DNA from: Lepas anatifera
Taxonomy: Eukaryota > Arthropoda > Thecostraca > Lepadidae
Length of the DNA: 64,000 nucleotides
Direction of reading: 5' to 3'
Assembly: GCA_034440635.1 (NCBI GenBank)
Contig: JAOTON010002062.1
Coordinates: forward strand, 372,001 to 436,000
Shown here piece by piece: positions 10,896 through 41,478 of this stretch (within the stretch, counting starts at the first letter, position 1; each line of letters starts with the position of its first letter). The notes under the pieces are model-generated. The model had not been told where the DNA came from, searched no databases, and was given only the letters and a program-made list of their open reading frames with translations. A program made the position numbers and the translations under genes.

Positions 10896-13604
10896 TTAGA
10901 TACGTCTGTACAGGTCACATTCTTTAAGAAACAGTAGGAAGTGATCAAATATTTCCTCGTTATCCCCTAATAATGATCCAATAGAGAAATGGGTCGCTGA
11001 CACTGAACACACTCTTTCTAGTTTTCGTCTTTGATCATCGAACTTCGGGCAGAGCATTAGGATGTGTTCCATTGTCAATCTTTCGTCACATTCATCACAC
11101 ACTGGGGGACTGTCTCTGTCCAATATATAACTGTGGGTAAGTCTGGTGTGTCCCAGTCTTAGCCGAGCAAGAATCACTTCCTCGCGTCTGTTTGTTCGGT
11201 ACGAGGACTGCCACTCCCCAGTCTGTTTTTTAATAATTTTGAGGTTAGTCGTGGGGTTATACTGTTGCCATTCTTTGTTAATATATTTGTCCATACATCT
11301 TTTAAGCAAACTGTAGTATTCAGAATAATGAACCTTTACCTCTGTTACATGGTCATATTGCAGAGACAATTTGGCTTTTTTGTCTGCCATGTCATTGCCC
11401 GGAATACCTTGATGGTTGGGTATCCAGATCATCTTGATCTCAAAGCCGTCCAGAATCAGGTCGTGGTGAAGTTGACGGATTTTACCCGAGATTGGCGACG
11501 TGTCCTCTGGGTTTATACTTTTTTGCATAGCTGAAAGTGAATCTACACAGATTATCACTTTCTGCATGTTTCTAGATTTAATAAATTCTAAACATCTCAT
11601 TATAGCATGCAGCTCCGCAGTACAAATTGTCACGTCATCAGTTATTCTTTCCTCGATCGCCCCAGATCCAAAATAGACAGCACAGCCTGTTTTTCCACTC
11701 ATTTTCGACCCATCAGTGTATATGAATTTAAAGTCTATAAATTTGAAAAGGAGATCTATGAATTTTTCGTGGACCTCCACTGGAGAGACATTTTGTTTTT
11801 TAACACTTACAAGCTTGTGAGTCTCAATGGGAATCAGATCCCAAGGCGCCGTTTCTTCTTCTGTGGTTCCAAAGTTACCGGGCATCTCAAATTCGAACAG
11901 TTCAAGGATGCGTTTCAGTCTACATGAAACTGGGGGACCACATAGAAGTTGAAGACGTCTCTCACCTAGATGTTCGAGGGAGGCTAGTGTCGTGAGATGA
12001 GCATAACATGGATGATCCCTATCTGATATCACCTTTAGACCGTACCTTGCCGTCAGGTAGAAGCGTCGATGCTGCAAAGAGGGTATGTTAGCCTCAACCA
12101 GCATTGCCTTAACAGGAGTTGTTCGAAGCGCTCCCAAGGCTATGCGGATGCTGGAATTTTGAACACATTCTAAAGACTGAGTAATTTTGTTAGTTGCTCC
12201 ATCAAATATTTGACACCCATATTCCAGAATCGGCCTTATTAGTGCAGAATAAATACGAATCAGGGTCTTCCGATCTGCTCCAAAACCTGGCGCAGATATA
12301 CATTTCAAAACAGAAATTCTTTTTTCAGCTCTGGCCCTTATGTAGCGTACGTGGCTTTGCAGTGTCAATCTTTCGTCCAGAATGATACCCAAAAACTTGG
12401 CTTCTGAAACAAAAGGCACAACGTTGTTCCCCAATTTTATACAGTTGTGCGGCCCATAATAATTGTGCCGCATTCTCCGTTTAAATATGATGACCTGCGA
12501 TTTTTCAGCTGAAAAGGTAAACCCGTTGTTATTAGCCCATTTTGAAACCCCAGTGACCGCATATTGCAGCAAGGACACCGCTTCATTAACATTGTCATGG
12601 GAGGTCCACAAGGAACAGTCATCCGCATACAGGGCGCTGGATACACGTTCCGGAAGGCTGTCAAAAACGTTGTTAATCATACACAAGAACAATAGGGGCG
12701 AAATTACACCACCCTGGACCACACCGTTTTCTTGTGCAAAACTGTCAGAGAGTACCCGAGTCTTCACCTGGAAGGTACGATTACTCAGGTATCCCTCAAC
12801 GAAGCTCATGAAATGTCCTCTGAAACCCAGATTGAAAAGTTTGTTAAGAAGAAGTTTTTTATTTACCATATTATATGCTGACTTTACGTCCAGGAAGATT
12901 GCAACAGTACATTTCCTCTCGAAAAAACTCTTTCTAACATCCGACTCAAGTCTAACAAGGTGATCAATAGTGCTTCTGTTCTTCCTGAATCCACATTGTA
13001 CCTTGCATAACATTTCATTTTTCTCTATATACCACATTATTCTTTTAGTAATCATTCGTTCATAAGTCTTCGCTAAACAGGAGGTCAATTGAATTGGTCT
13101 GTAGGAGTTCGCAGAAGAGGCCAATTTGCCGGCCTTGAGTATAGGCACTATAAAGGAGTGGCGCCACTCCGGGGGATAATAATCGTTCTCCCATATCAAA
13201 TTGAAAAAATCCAGTAACTTTCGCATAAAAGCTGGCGGCAAGTGTTTCAGGAAATCATAATGAATCCCGTCTGGCCCAACTGAGGTCGAACCAGTCGCCA
13301 AAATCGCTTTGTTCAGTTCTCCAGCGGTGAACCTGGAGTTATATATTTCTGTGTTGTCAGAACTGTAATTCATGTTGTTTATTTTTTGTAGTTGTTGCCT
13401 GAAAAATAAGCTGTAGTTGTCAGAGGAGGAAACATCAGAGTAATACAGACCCAATAAATTTCCGACCTCATGAGGGTCAGAAATGATAACATTATTTTCT
13501 TTCAGGATGATTGGTGCCTGTGGTTGATATCGTTTTCCTGAGAAACACTTTATTAAGCTCCAAATTCGGGTTAGTGGGGTCCTCACCGTAAATGTACACA
13601 GCAA
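10896..13604 (-). CDS. LINE reverse transcriptase / RNase H polyprotein part
   Basis: The open frame has 902 codons. Reverse transcriptase motifs: GPDGIHYDFLK near residue 110, SYRPIQLTSCLAKTYERM near 167, FLDVKSAYN near 237, QGGVISPLL near 297 and the catalytic YADD at 326-329. After a thumb region comes RNase H: YTDGSK at 629-634 (first catalytic Asp), AELHAI, CVDSLSA and NHQGIPGNDMAD. It ends with a Cys/His knuckle, CDECDERLTMEHILMLC, common at the C-terminus of Jockey/I-type proteins. There is no internal stop. The first codons (before about TPLTRIW) are out-of-frame endonuclease sequence, so the true protein continues from the 13492-14628 frame after a 1-base shift. Confidence 0.9.
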   Translation of the reverse strand: MLCTFTVRTPLTRIWSLIKCFSGKRYQPQAPIILKENNVIISDPHEVGNLLGLYYSDVSSSDNYSLFFRQQLQKINNMNYSSDNTEIYNSRFTAGELNKAILATGSTSVGPDGIHYDFLKHLPPAFMRKLLDFFNLIWENDYYPPEWRHSFIVPILKAGKLASSANSYRPIQLTSCLAKTYERMITKRIMWYIEKNEMLCKVQCGFRKNRSTIDHLVRLESDVRKSFFERKCTVAIFLDVKSAYNMVNKKLLLNKLFNLGFRGHFMSFVEGYLSNRTFQVKTRVLSDSFAQENGVVQGGVISPLLFLCMINNVFDSLPERVSSALYADDCSLWTSHDNVNEAVSLLQYAVTGVSKWANNNGFTFSAEKSQVIIFKRRMRHNYYGPHNCIKLGNNVVPFVSEAKFLGIILDERLTLQSHVRYIRARAEKRISVLKCISAPGFGADRKTLIRIYSALIRPILEYGCQIFDGATNKITQSLECVQNSSIRIALGALRTTPVKAMLVEANIPSLQHRRFYLTARYGLKVISDRDHPCYAHLTTLASLEHLGERRLQLLCGPPVSCRLKRILELFEFEMPGNFGTTEEETAPWDLIPIETHKLVSVKKQNVSPVEVHEKFIDLLFKFIDFKFIYTDGSKMSGKTGCAVYFGSGAIEERITDDVTICTAELHAIMRCLEFIKSRNMQKVIICVDSLSAMQKSINPEDTSPISGKIRQLHHDLILDGFEIKMIWIPNHQGIPGNDMADKKAKLSLQYDHVTEVKVHYSEYYSLLKRCMDKYINKEWQQYNPTTNLKIIKKQTGEWQSSYRTNRREEVILARLRLGHTRLTHSYILDRDSPPVCDECDERLTMEHILMLCPKFDDQRRKLERVCSVSATHFSIGSLLGDNEEIFDHFLLFLKECDLYRRI

Positions 13605-14628
13605 AGTTTCCCAACTTTTTCTTCTTCGCCTGACGGATGATTCGGCGTGCCATAGCTTTGAGATGTTTATATTCCCACAATAAAGTTATATTTTGTCGAT
13701 TTCTCCGAAACCTATTCAAAGCACGTTTTCTGGCAGCCACTGCCCTCCGACATTCTGGGGTCCACCATGGACAATTGTATTTGGTTGTTTGTTTTTTATG
13801 GGGGGTACTCTCTTCGGCCGCATTGATGATGATTTCTGACACAACTTTGCAACTATTTTCTTTGTTTGTCAATTCTGCTTGCACATCACACTTCTCCTGA
13901 AATTTAATCCAGTCAGCCTTATTGGTATTATATTGTACCGTTGGTAGTATATGGGTTGTTCGGACATCTTGTGTAAATGTAATGTGGATTGGGAAGTGGT
14001 CACTGTTGCAGCAGTCATTGTCAACAGTCCATGCCAGCAGTGGGGCCAATGTACTAGAACATATTGATATATCAATGTGAGAGAATGATCCTGAATATTC
14101 ATCTAATCTAGTGGGACAGCCGTTGTTAAGAACATGTAGTGTTTGTTCATTAATTATTGTCTCCCAAACATTTCCTTTTGTATCATTTCTTGGTGATCCC
14201 CATATCATATTTTTACTGTTGGCATCAGAGCAAATAATGTATGGTAGATGAAACTGGGACAACAATTCGTCCAGTTCACTTTTTATTAAAGGTAAGTTGG
14301 GCGGTAAGTATAAGGAGCAAACAATAATTTCCTTTCTGTTTATCTCAGCCACACAGGCTACGGCTTGGAAGTTCGTATGTATGGGTAGTTGGTAATGTGT
14401 AATATTGTTTGATATATAAATAGAAACACCGCCTTGCCGAACTCCAGAACCGGCATATTCATGATAACACGAATAATTTCTTAAGTTGAAGTTGTAGGGA
14501 TCATTATGTAAAAAGTGTGTTTCCTGGAGACAGACAATGATGGGTGATAAGAACAATAACATTGGTTTAACCTCTGCCCACTTCCCAATCAGTCCTCTAC
14601 AGTTCCACTGTAGTATTTCGTGTTTCAT
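13492..14628 (-). CDS. LINE endonuclease (EEP family) part
   Basis: The start is placed at the ATG of MKHEILQWNCRG because this is where the endonuclease fold begins; the frame is open for 35 more codons upstream, to 14733. Endonuclease/exonuclease/phosphatase motifs are present: LQWNCRG, CLQETHF, SLYLPPN, SDANSKNMIWGS and the catalytic SDHFPIHITF. In this family the enzyme nicks target DNA to prime reverse transcription. The linker ends in a basic helix (RRIIRQAKKKK); after FAVYIYGE the correct frame passes to the reverse transcriptase frame by a +1 step. Confidence 0.85.
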   Translation of the reverse strand: MKHEILQWNCRGLIGKWAEVKPMLLFLSPIIVCLQETHFLHNDPYNFNLRNYSCYHEYAGSGVRQGGVSIYISNNITHYQLPIHTNFQAVACVAEINRKEIIVCSLYLPPNLPLIKSELDELLSQFHLPYIICSDANSKNMIWGSPRNDTKGNVWETIINEQTLHVLNNGCPTRLDEYSGSFSHIDISICSSTLAPLLAWTVDNDCCNSDHFPIHITFTQDVRTTHILPTVQYNTNKADWIKFQEKCDVQAELTNKENSCKVVSEIIINAAEESTPHKKQTTKYNCPWWTPECRRAVAARKRALNRFRRNRQNITLLWEYKHLKAMARRIIRQAKKKKLGNFAVYIYGEDPTNPNLELNKVFLRKTISTTGTNHPERK

Positions 14629-15167
14629 TATTGTATCAACAAATATATATGTCCCTCTCAATCGATTCAGGCCTCCAATTGTTGAGGGCAGCACCTGCCA
14701 TGAAACGGTTAATACCGGAGATCCATATGCCACTGGTCAAATTCTGCCAGGGTTTCATTCCTGTCAGGCATCCTACACCCCCCAGCCAGGGGGCTCTGGG
14801 TGCATGGGGGATCACTGGCTGGCAGTGATAAACTCCAGAGTGTCAACAAAAACACCTGAAAGCTCTGAAAAAGGTTACATAATGATCGTTTTGAGGATTT
14901 TATCGCTGCCCAACTGAGGTTAGTACTGAAGATACCGTTAGTACTGGTGATACCCAGTGTTGTCATAATAAGCATTGGTTTGATGTACCTGAAGACACTG
15001 AAAAGGATTATTTCAAATAGATTTGAGGTTAAGCCATACACAAGAGGGCCAGGGTTGTCCTCTTGATATGAGCGAATCATTAGTGTCAATATTAACACAT
15101 ACATGACACATATACTCACAAGGACCTGATCAACAAAGACCTGAGCTATATCAGGGATGGCATACAT

Positions 15168-15985
15168 TGCAGTGGTACCAACACTGCATGCCTCGCAAGG
15201 CATACAGTGTCTATACTTATATCCAAGCCCTTGTAAGGGCGCCAGAGCATAGCTCAAGGTCCCATACCCAAAGGCTCCATGATTACAATGTGCAGCACCA
15301 CCATCTGATATTGGGCCCGAAATGACTGACGCTTGTTTGTAGTGGCAACCGTAGATGAAGCAGCAAAAACATAGCAAAAACGAGGAAACTGTCCGAGATT
15401 TGAGAAAAACATAAGAAACATCGTGTTTGAGCCGTGTAGGTTCGAAGCCCGTAGGCACTCGGTTATTGCTGCAAACCAAGGAGCAGGCAATAACGCAAAA
15501 GAACGAAACAAAGAAGCAGTCGAGAAAAAAAGGCTGTAAGCCAGGACACACTGTCCACCGTTAGCTCCGAAACTCGCATGATTGTAAACATGCTGGCATC
15601 GAAAAGAAACCACGATTCTACACATACACGCACCGCATCACCACCGCACCGCAGCGCCGCAACGCACACACGCATCACACCACTACCGCTCAGCAGTGCA
15701 CCAACCCGTGCATGCATGGAGGCAGCACAGAACAACAATGGTGTCCGTACCCAAGAAACCAAACGATGCGCAGGGATTGCACTGGTACCGACACTGCATG
15801 CCTCGCAAGACATACAGTATCTATACCCATACCCTAGCCCTCGCAAGGGCAACCGAACATAGCTCAAGGTCCTATACCTATAAACTCTGTGAATACGATG
15901 TGCAGTACAGTCACTTGATATTGGATGCGAGAAGAATGATGCGATAAATGACGCTTGTTTGTGATGGCAACCGCAGATGAAGCAG
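15168..15985. repeat. Direct repeat, two copies of about 200 bp
   Basis: The segment 15168-15370 is repeated at 15775-15985. Both begin TGCA(G/C)TGGTACC, contain ACACTGCATGCCTCGCAAG, CATAGCTCAAGGTCC and GACGCTTGTTTGT, and end AGATGAAGCAGCAAA. Divergence is roughly 15-20 percent by eye. The repeat encodes nothing recognisable. The spacer includes CGTGTAGGTTCGAAGCCC, a box-B-like string at about 15431, which hints at an old SINE. Confidence 0.7.
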
Positions 15986-16498
15986 CAAACACAACTGAAA
16001 CTGTTGCGCCGTAATATCTCGCTTATATGGCTGGCATATTAAGCTACCAAATCTTCTACTCCAGCTGAAGCAAAGGTATCCTGCTTCCAAATATGATATG
16101 CTCTTTAAAACGGTATAATACTTTTTGAAACAGCTTACTCCATTTCACAGCTTATTTTATTAATTTTCTCAATTCAAGGAGAATGTCAATGTAAGGACAG
16201 TTCAAAACAATTGACTGTGAGCAAGTCATCAAATAATTCTGGTTCCTGCATTAGAAGGTAGGGAATTCCTTTATTATTTACAAAGTTGTTTACCTTTGGT
16301 GTTTTGAAACATAAGAGCTGTAGCGCATGGGACGGGGTTGGGCGGCGACAATCTCATGGATAACATTTTGCCATTTATTTTCGTAATTTATTGTGGTACA
16401 TGACTCGCAAATTTTGTTCGTAGACTCTGAACGAGGATTCGTGTCCAGCCGAGTGCCGAAGTTCGCCGCGCGCACCCGGCATAACCGAACTGACCCCT

Positions 16499-16512
16499 GC
16501 GCATGTGCAACA
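16499..16512 (+). promoter_or_regulatory. NRF-1-like site upstream of glycogen phosphorylase
   Basis: The string TGCGCATGTGCA lies about 170 bp before the start codon and differs by one base from the NRF-1 consensus palindrome. The surrounding 16440-16640 is GC-rich and CpG-rich, as expected of a promoter. No TATA box is evident. Confidence 0.25.
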
Positions 16513-16679
16513 TTCGTCCTTTGACCTTGCGGAAGGAGCATCTCGCCCTTCTCGGCTCCGATTGTACCGGAGTTCGTTGGCGGAAGGCGGTCCGGTGGTG
16601 TGGGTCGGATGTGAGGCGAGTTTAAGGTGCTGCACGAGTGGACGGAACAAACTGGTGAACTCAATCCGTGTATTCCAAA

Positions 16680-37543
<20,864 letters not shown>

Positions 37544-39176
37544 TGACCCCCCTGGCGAATACCGACACTAGTCTGCTGTTGCTCCCCGCACGAGGTGCAG
37601 CAATTTAGAGAAGGGCTGCTCGGCCAGCAGCCGACATATTTCTGTTTTTCGGCTCGAACTAGCGCGAGTTCCTTGAATGGTAGGGCTACGCCGCAATCCG
37701 CGATCGGTTAGCATTTAGGTCCTAGTCCTGCCCTAAGCTGCCACACAGTATGACTGTTGCCAGGACTGTTGTTAAATTTCGGCTGTGTTAGTATGTATCG
37801 CAAGCTGCTTGCGCCGTGGATTTTCGTGTATTGCCAAAAATGTTGCTACGCCACTGCCCAAATTAGGGGCCGTTGTTATCCATTCAGTGGCTAAAATTAT
37901 GTTCATGCTCGTGCATACTTAAACGTTTCAATATAAATGTCACAAAATGAGCCCGGTTCTCTCTGATGAATGTAAGGCCAGCTGCCGTGAAGGAGCACTG
38001 AGTAACTGAACCCGACATCGCCGCTGGCGATCGAGGCGGTGATTTCAGTCGGATCAAACGAGATGCTGCAGCTTTGTAGTCCCTTGAAGACCTGATAAGT
38101 TAAAGAGCAGAAAATATGGCATCATTTCAATGAAGAAAAATGTTCGCTTGGTTTCGGAAACATCAGTACTCTGAATCCGTTCCTGGCTATAGTTCGGCAG
38201 CCAGTTTGGGGAAGGAGCCCAGACTCCCCGCTCTCCCAGGGCCACTGCACTGTGTATCGGGAGCGACGTTTCTCGCGTGCGTAACGCTTCTTGGAAGAGC
38301 TTGGTTGTAACTTTCTTCATTCAGCCTTCATTTTTCGGAAAGCCATATATATATTTTATTGACAACATTGCATCACAGCTCCGTGGCTCAAGGGCCGCCA
38401 GGTTCTCTGAATAACTATAGCCTAATCTCAGAAAATCAGAAAATCCTACCATACAAGGTGGACGCGGCGGCACCGTAAAACCTCGGCAGCATGCACTCCG
38501 AGGAAAATGTCACGATACAAACCTAAACACCGTGTTTTTAGTTTTTTATTAGAAAAACACGCTTGGCTCATTTGAGAGTGTCTGGCTAGGATCATGAAGC
38601 AGATCGGAACTGGTTTAAATGGATTAAACACTAGTAAAGCTCTGTTGTATTTGCCTAGCCGTGTCGGGCCAGGTTTCTTGTCTGCGACGTCCGAGCACGG
38701 TGACCCCGTTGCTTGGGGTGAAAAAGTGGTGCGTGGTCGCGCATGGAAGCTGCATTGATCTAACATCAAAAAGTGCCGCAGTGAGAGCGGAACTCCCCAA
38801 AAAAATCACTTACAAATGCGTGCGGTAATGTATGGCCGGTCCCGCGTCTGGTGTAGACAGCCCCAGAGGTGCTGTTTGGGCCGGGACTAAGGGCCGGTGC
38901 ACGTGGTAGCGTCCCGGGGAGGTTAGGAGCCGGGGGTCGGGATAAACAATGGCCAGAAAACAGGCTCCGCCGGCGTGTGCGGTCACGGAGGTGGTCCACG
39001 TATGCTCTGGCGGCGCTGAAGGAACGGTAGCAGCCTCTGTCGATATTTAATCAGCCATACTCGATGGTATGGGGCGTCACGCACGCCTGGAGTAGGGGGT
39101 CTGCGTCACTTTCTGAGTCTTTATTGAAACGTACGTAAGGTGATCTTTTCTCAGGCACTCTTAGAGACAACGAAAC

Positions 39177-39226
<50 letters not shown>

Positions 39227-39300
39227 ACCTGTTGCCAACAGTGCTGTGTATGACGCACGAAGCTCCCTTCTCCGGAGTCCTGGTGCCGACCAAATTTTAG
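37544..39300. other. Convergent intergenic region with 3' UTRs
   Basis: It contains the 3' UTR of glycogen phosphorylase on the plus strand (a weak AATATA at 37930-37935 is the best signal I found) and that of the SLC6 gene on the minus strand. A pure (AT)n run at 39179-39224 is the only repeat. Confidence 0.5.
39179..39224. repeat. (AT)n microsatellite
   Basis: About 23 uninterrupted AT units. It lies just beyond the SLC6 3' UTR. Confidence 0.95.
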
Positions 39301-39306
39301 TTTATT
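39301..39306 (-). terminator. Possible polyadenylation signal (AATAAA) of the SLC6 gene
   Basis: The minus strand reads AATAAA about 680 nt after the SLC6 stop codon. A second AATAAA is at 39120-39125. Confidence 0.35.
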
Positions 39307-39988
39307 GTATTGACCACGGGCCTTTCCTAGCACACGCTTACAAGAGGTGCATTGACGTAGCTTATGTGCAGGGACAGGTGTACAGTGAGCACTCAGACGT
39401 CCGTTCCCACCATCTCCTACCGCGTGATCAGTCTCACAGATACATGCTAGTTTTCCATCCCTTCCATCTCCCATCACGAGACCAGTCTCACAGATACACG
39501 GCAGCGGTGAAATTCGGCGGATGGTGCAGTTAACGGCACCGCGTCCCGGGCTCGTGCTGCGACTCTCGCTCGGGACGCAGGGGGCGGATCCAGTGGGATC
39601 TGGCCACGCCCTCCTCCCCCCCAGCGAAACAGTGAGGACCAAATCCTCTTTTGCTACCTCCCCCAGATATTATTAGTTTTTCGTAATTGATCGTCCGGAA
39701 AAGATTTCCATGCGTCTTTAACGATTTGGTGGTTATCTCTGAACGTGAAATACAATTTCGCTGAGAAAGAACGAAAACTGAAAATTGTTTCCAGTTTTTG
39801 AGCGATCCTAGAAGAGAAATTGATTTAGAAATTGATTTACTGCACCAGTTTGATCTGTCCCGTCGGTGCCTCCGCCGCTAAACTTTCTTTTTTTTTACTG
39901 CCCGAGGCTGACGCGGGTCTGACCCCCAAACGAGCCGGCTGGATGCGCCCCTGACGGTGCATCAGCCGGGTGTGCTGCCGGTCGCGAT

Positions 39989-41433
39989 TCACTCCACAGT
40001 GAACCCGGCGTTGTCGACGCCGGTCTGCGGCAGAGGCGAGAGCCGGGTGCAGCGGACGCCGCCCTCAGGCGCTGTATCGCCTGAGGCGGGCACGGCGGCG
40101 GCGCCCTCGACTTTGTCCCGCTGACTGGCCGGGCACCAGAGGGGCGTGCTCCGCAACATCTCTCCAACACTCTGTCACGGGGCGTACAGGCCAGGGACTT
40201 AGGTCGACGTGGGTTTGTAAATAGATGAAGGGTGCAGTCACAGCGGCGTAGCCAGGATTTCGTTCAGGGGGTGGGGCGGCGATCTGAAAAGGTCCCCGCG
40301 ACAGCGCTAAAAGGGCCCTGATGGGTAAAATTGGTCCTGCTTGTTACAGAATAGAGTGCTTTAGAGGGCTTAACCCGCGCCCCACCGGGGGTCCGGCGCC
40401 ACCTTCGCCCCACCGGGGGGCCATCGATGGCCCCCTCTAACTCCGAAAATATGGGCGTTAGCGCAAATCTGCAAAGTGCAATAGAAAGCTCGCGTGAATT
40501 CAGTAAGAAATTACTTCGCATGTTTTAGTGCTCAGGTCAATGGTTTGACCTCCAGAGGTCAAATTAGGTCAAGATCGGCTATTTTCACTCAAATATGCAA
40601 TGATTAAGCAAACTGGGCATAACTCTTATGTCATTAGAGCTATTGAGGCCTGGTAAAGTACATTTGATAGCAAATTGCCAGTACTTTTTCCGCTATGTGG
40701 AACGTAAAGACCTCCCGCCAGTGGTTTGACCGCCAGAGGTCACCTCGTGACCTAATATGACCTGAGGTCACGAAAGGTCAAAAAGTGACCTTGCCGTATA
40801 TCAAATGAAAGCCAGTGACAAGACAAACACGATGGTGTTTGTTTCACCGCTCTAGCTCAATTAGGTCAAAAGTTATTGTCAATATACTGTTTTTGACCTC
40901 TGGTGACCTTGGATGACCTTGAAAAAGTCAAAGGGCAAATATGACCCCTGGGATCCGTGAAAGGGTGTCCAAAAACGTTGTTCTGAGCAGTCTGATTATT
41001 TGCAATCATTTTTGTGGCTTTTATATCATGAAATAGCTTTTCCCCATGCTTTTCCAATGGGAGAGGTCGCCTCGTGACCTGACCTCAGGGCACGAAATCG
41101 AAAAATCCCGGATATACACCTTGTAGACCCTGAAGGGTTCATGAAGTGTAGGAAGTTTCAAATCGATCGACTTTGAAATGTAGCTCTTACAGAGCTCTAA
41201 AGGTGAAGTGAGGTGACCTTGGTTGACCTCGTCTGGTGACCTGACCTTGGGTGACCCGGGGTAAAAAATTTCAGGGATGATGGGAAAATGATGCAGTGAG
41301 AGGTAGAGCCCTCAACCGCGGTGCTGCGCCTCGTCGTTTTTCTGCTATCCCGGAAAAACCTTAGGGGGCCATCAATGGCCCCCCCGGTGGGGCGAGGGTT
41401 AAGAGGGCCCTGTCTGGTACGAGATTTGAAGTT

Positions 41434-41478
<45 letters not shown>

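Larger units (their letters stand above)
10896..14733 (-). mobile_element. Non-LTR retrotransposon (LINE) with endonuclease, RT and RNase H; one frameshift
   Basis: This 3.8-kb minus-strand segment codes for an apurinic-type endonuclease, a reverse transcriptase and an RNase H in that order, as in the I/Jockey group of arthropod LINEs that carry RNase H. The two open frames overlap at 13492-13604 in different phases. No gag-like ORF1 is recognisable upstream, so the copy is either 5'-truncated or belongs to a lineage without a clear ORF1. I could not find its exact ends, a tail repeat or a target-site duplication. The long intact frames imply a recent insertion. It sits between the divergent Aven-like and glycogen phosphorylase genes. 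Confidence 0.9.

Noticed and set aside
14709..15551. Open frame of 280 codons on the minus strand, upstream of the LINE endonuclease
   Set aside because: No gag-like zinc knuckle or coiled coil is seen and it crosses the local direct repeat; I could not support it as ORF1.
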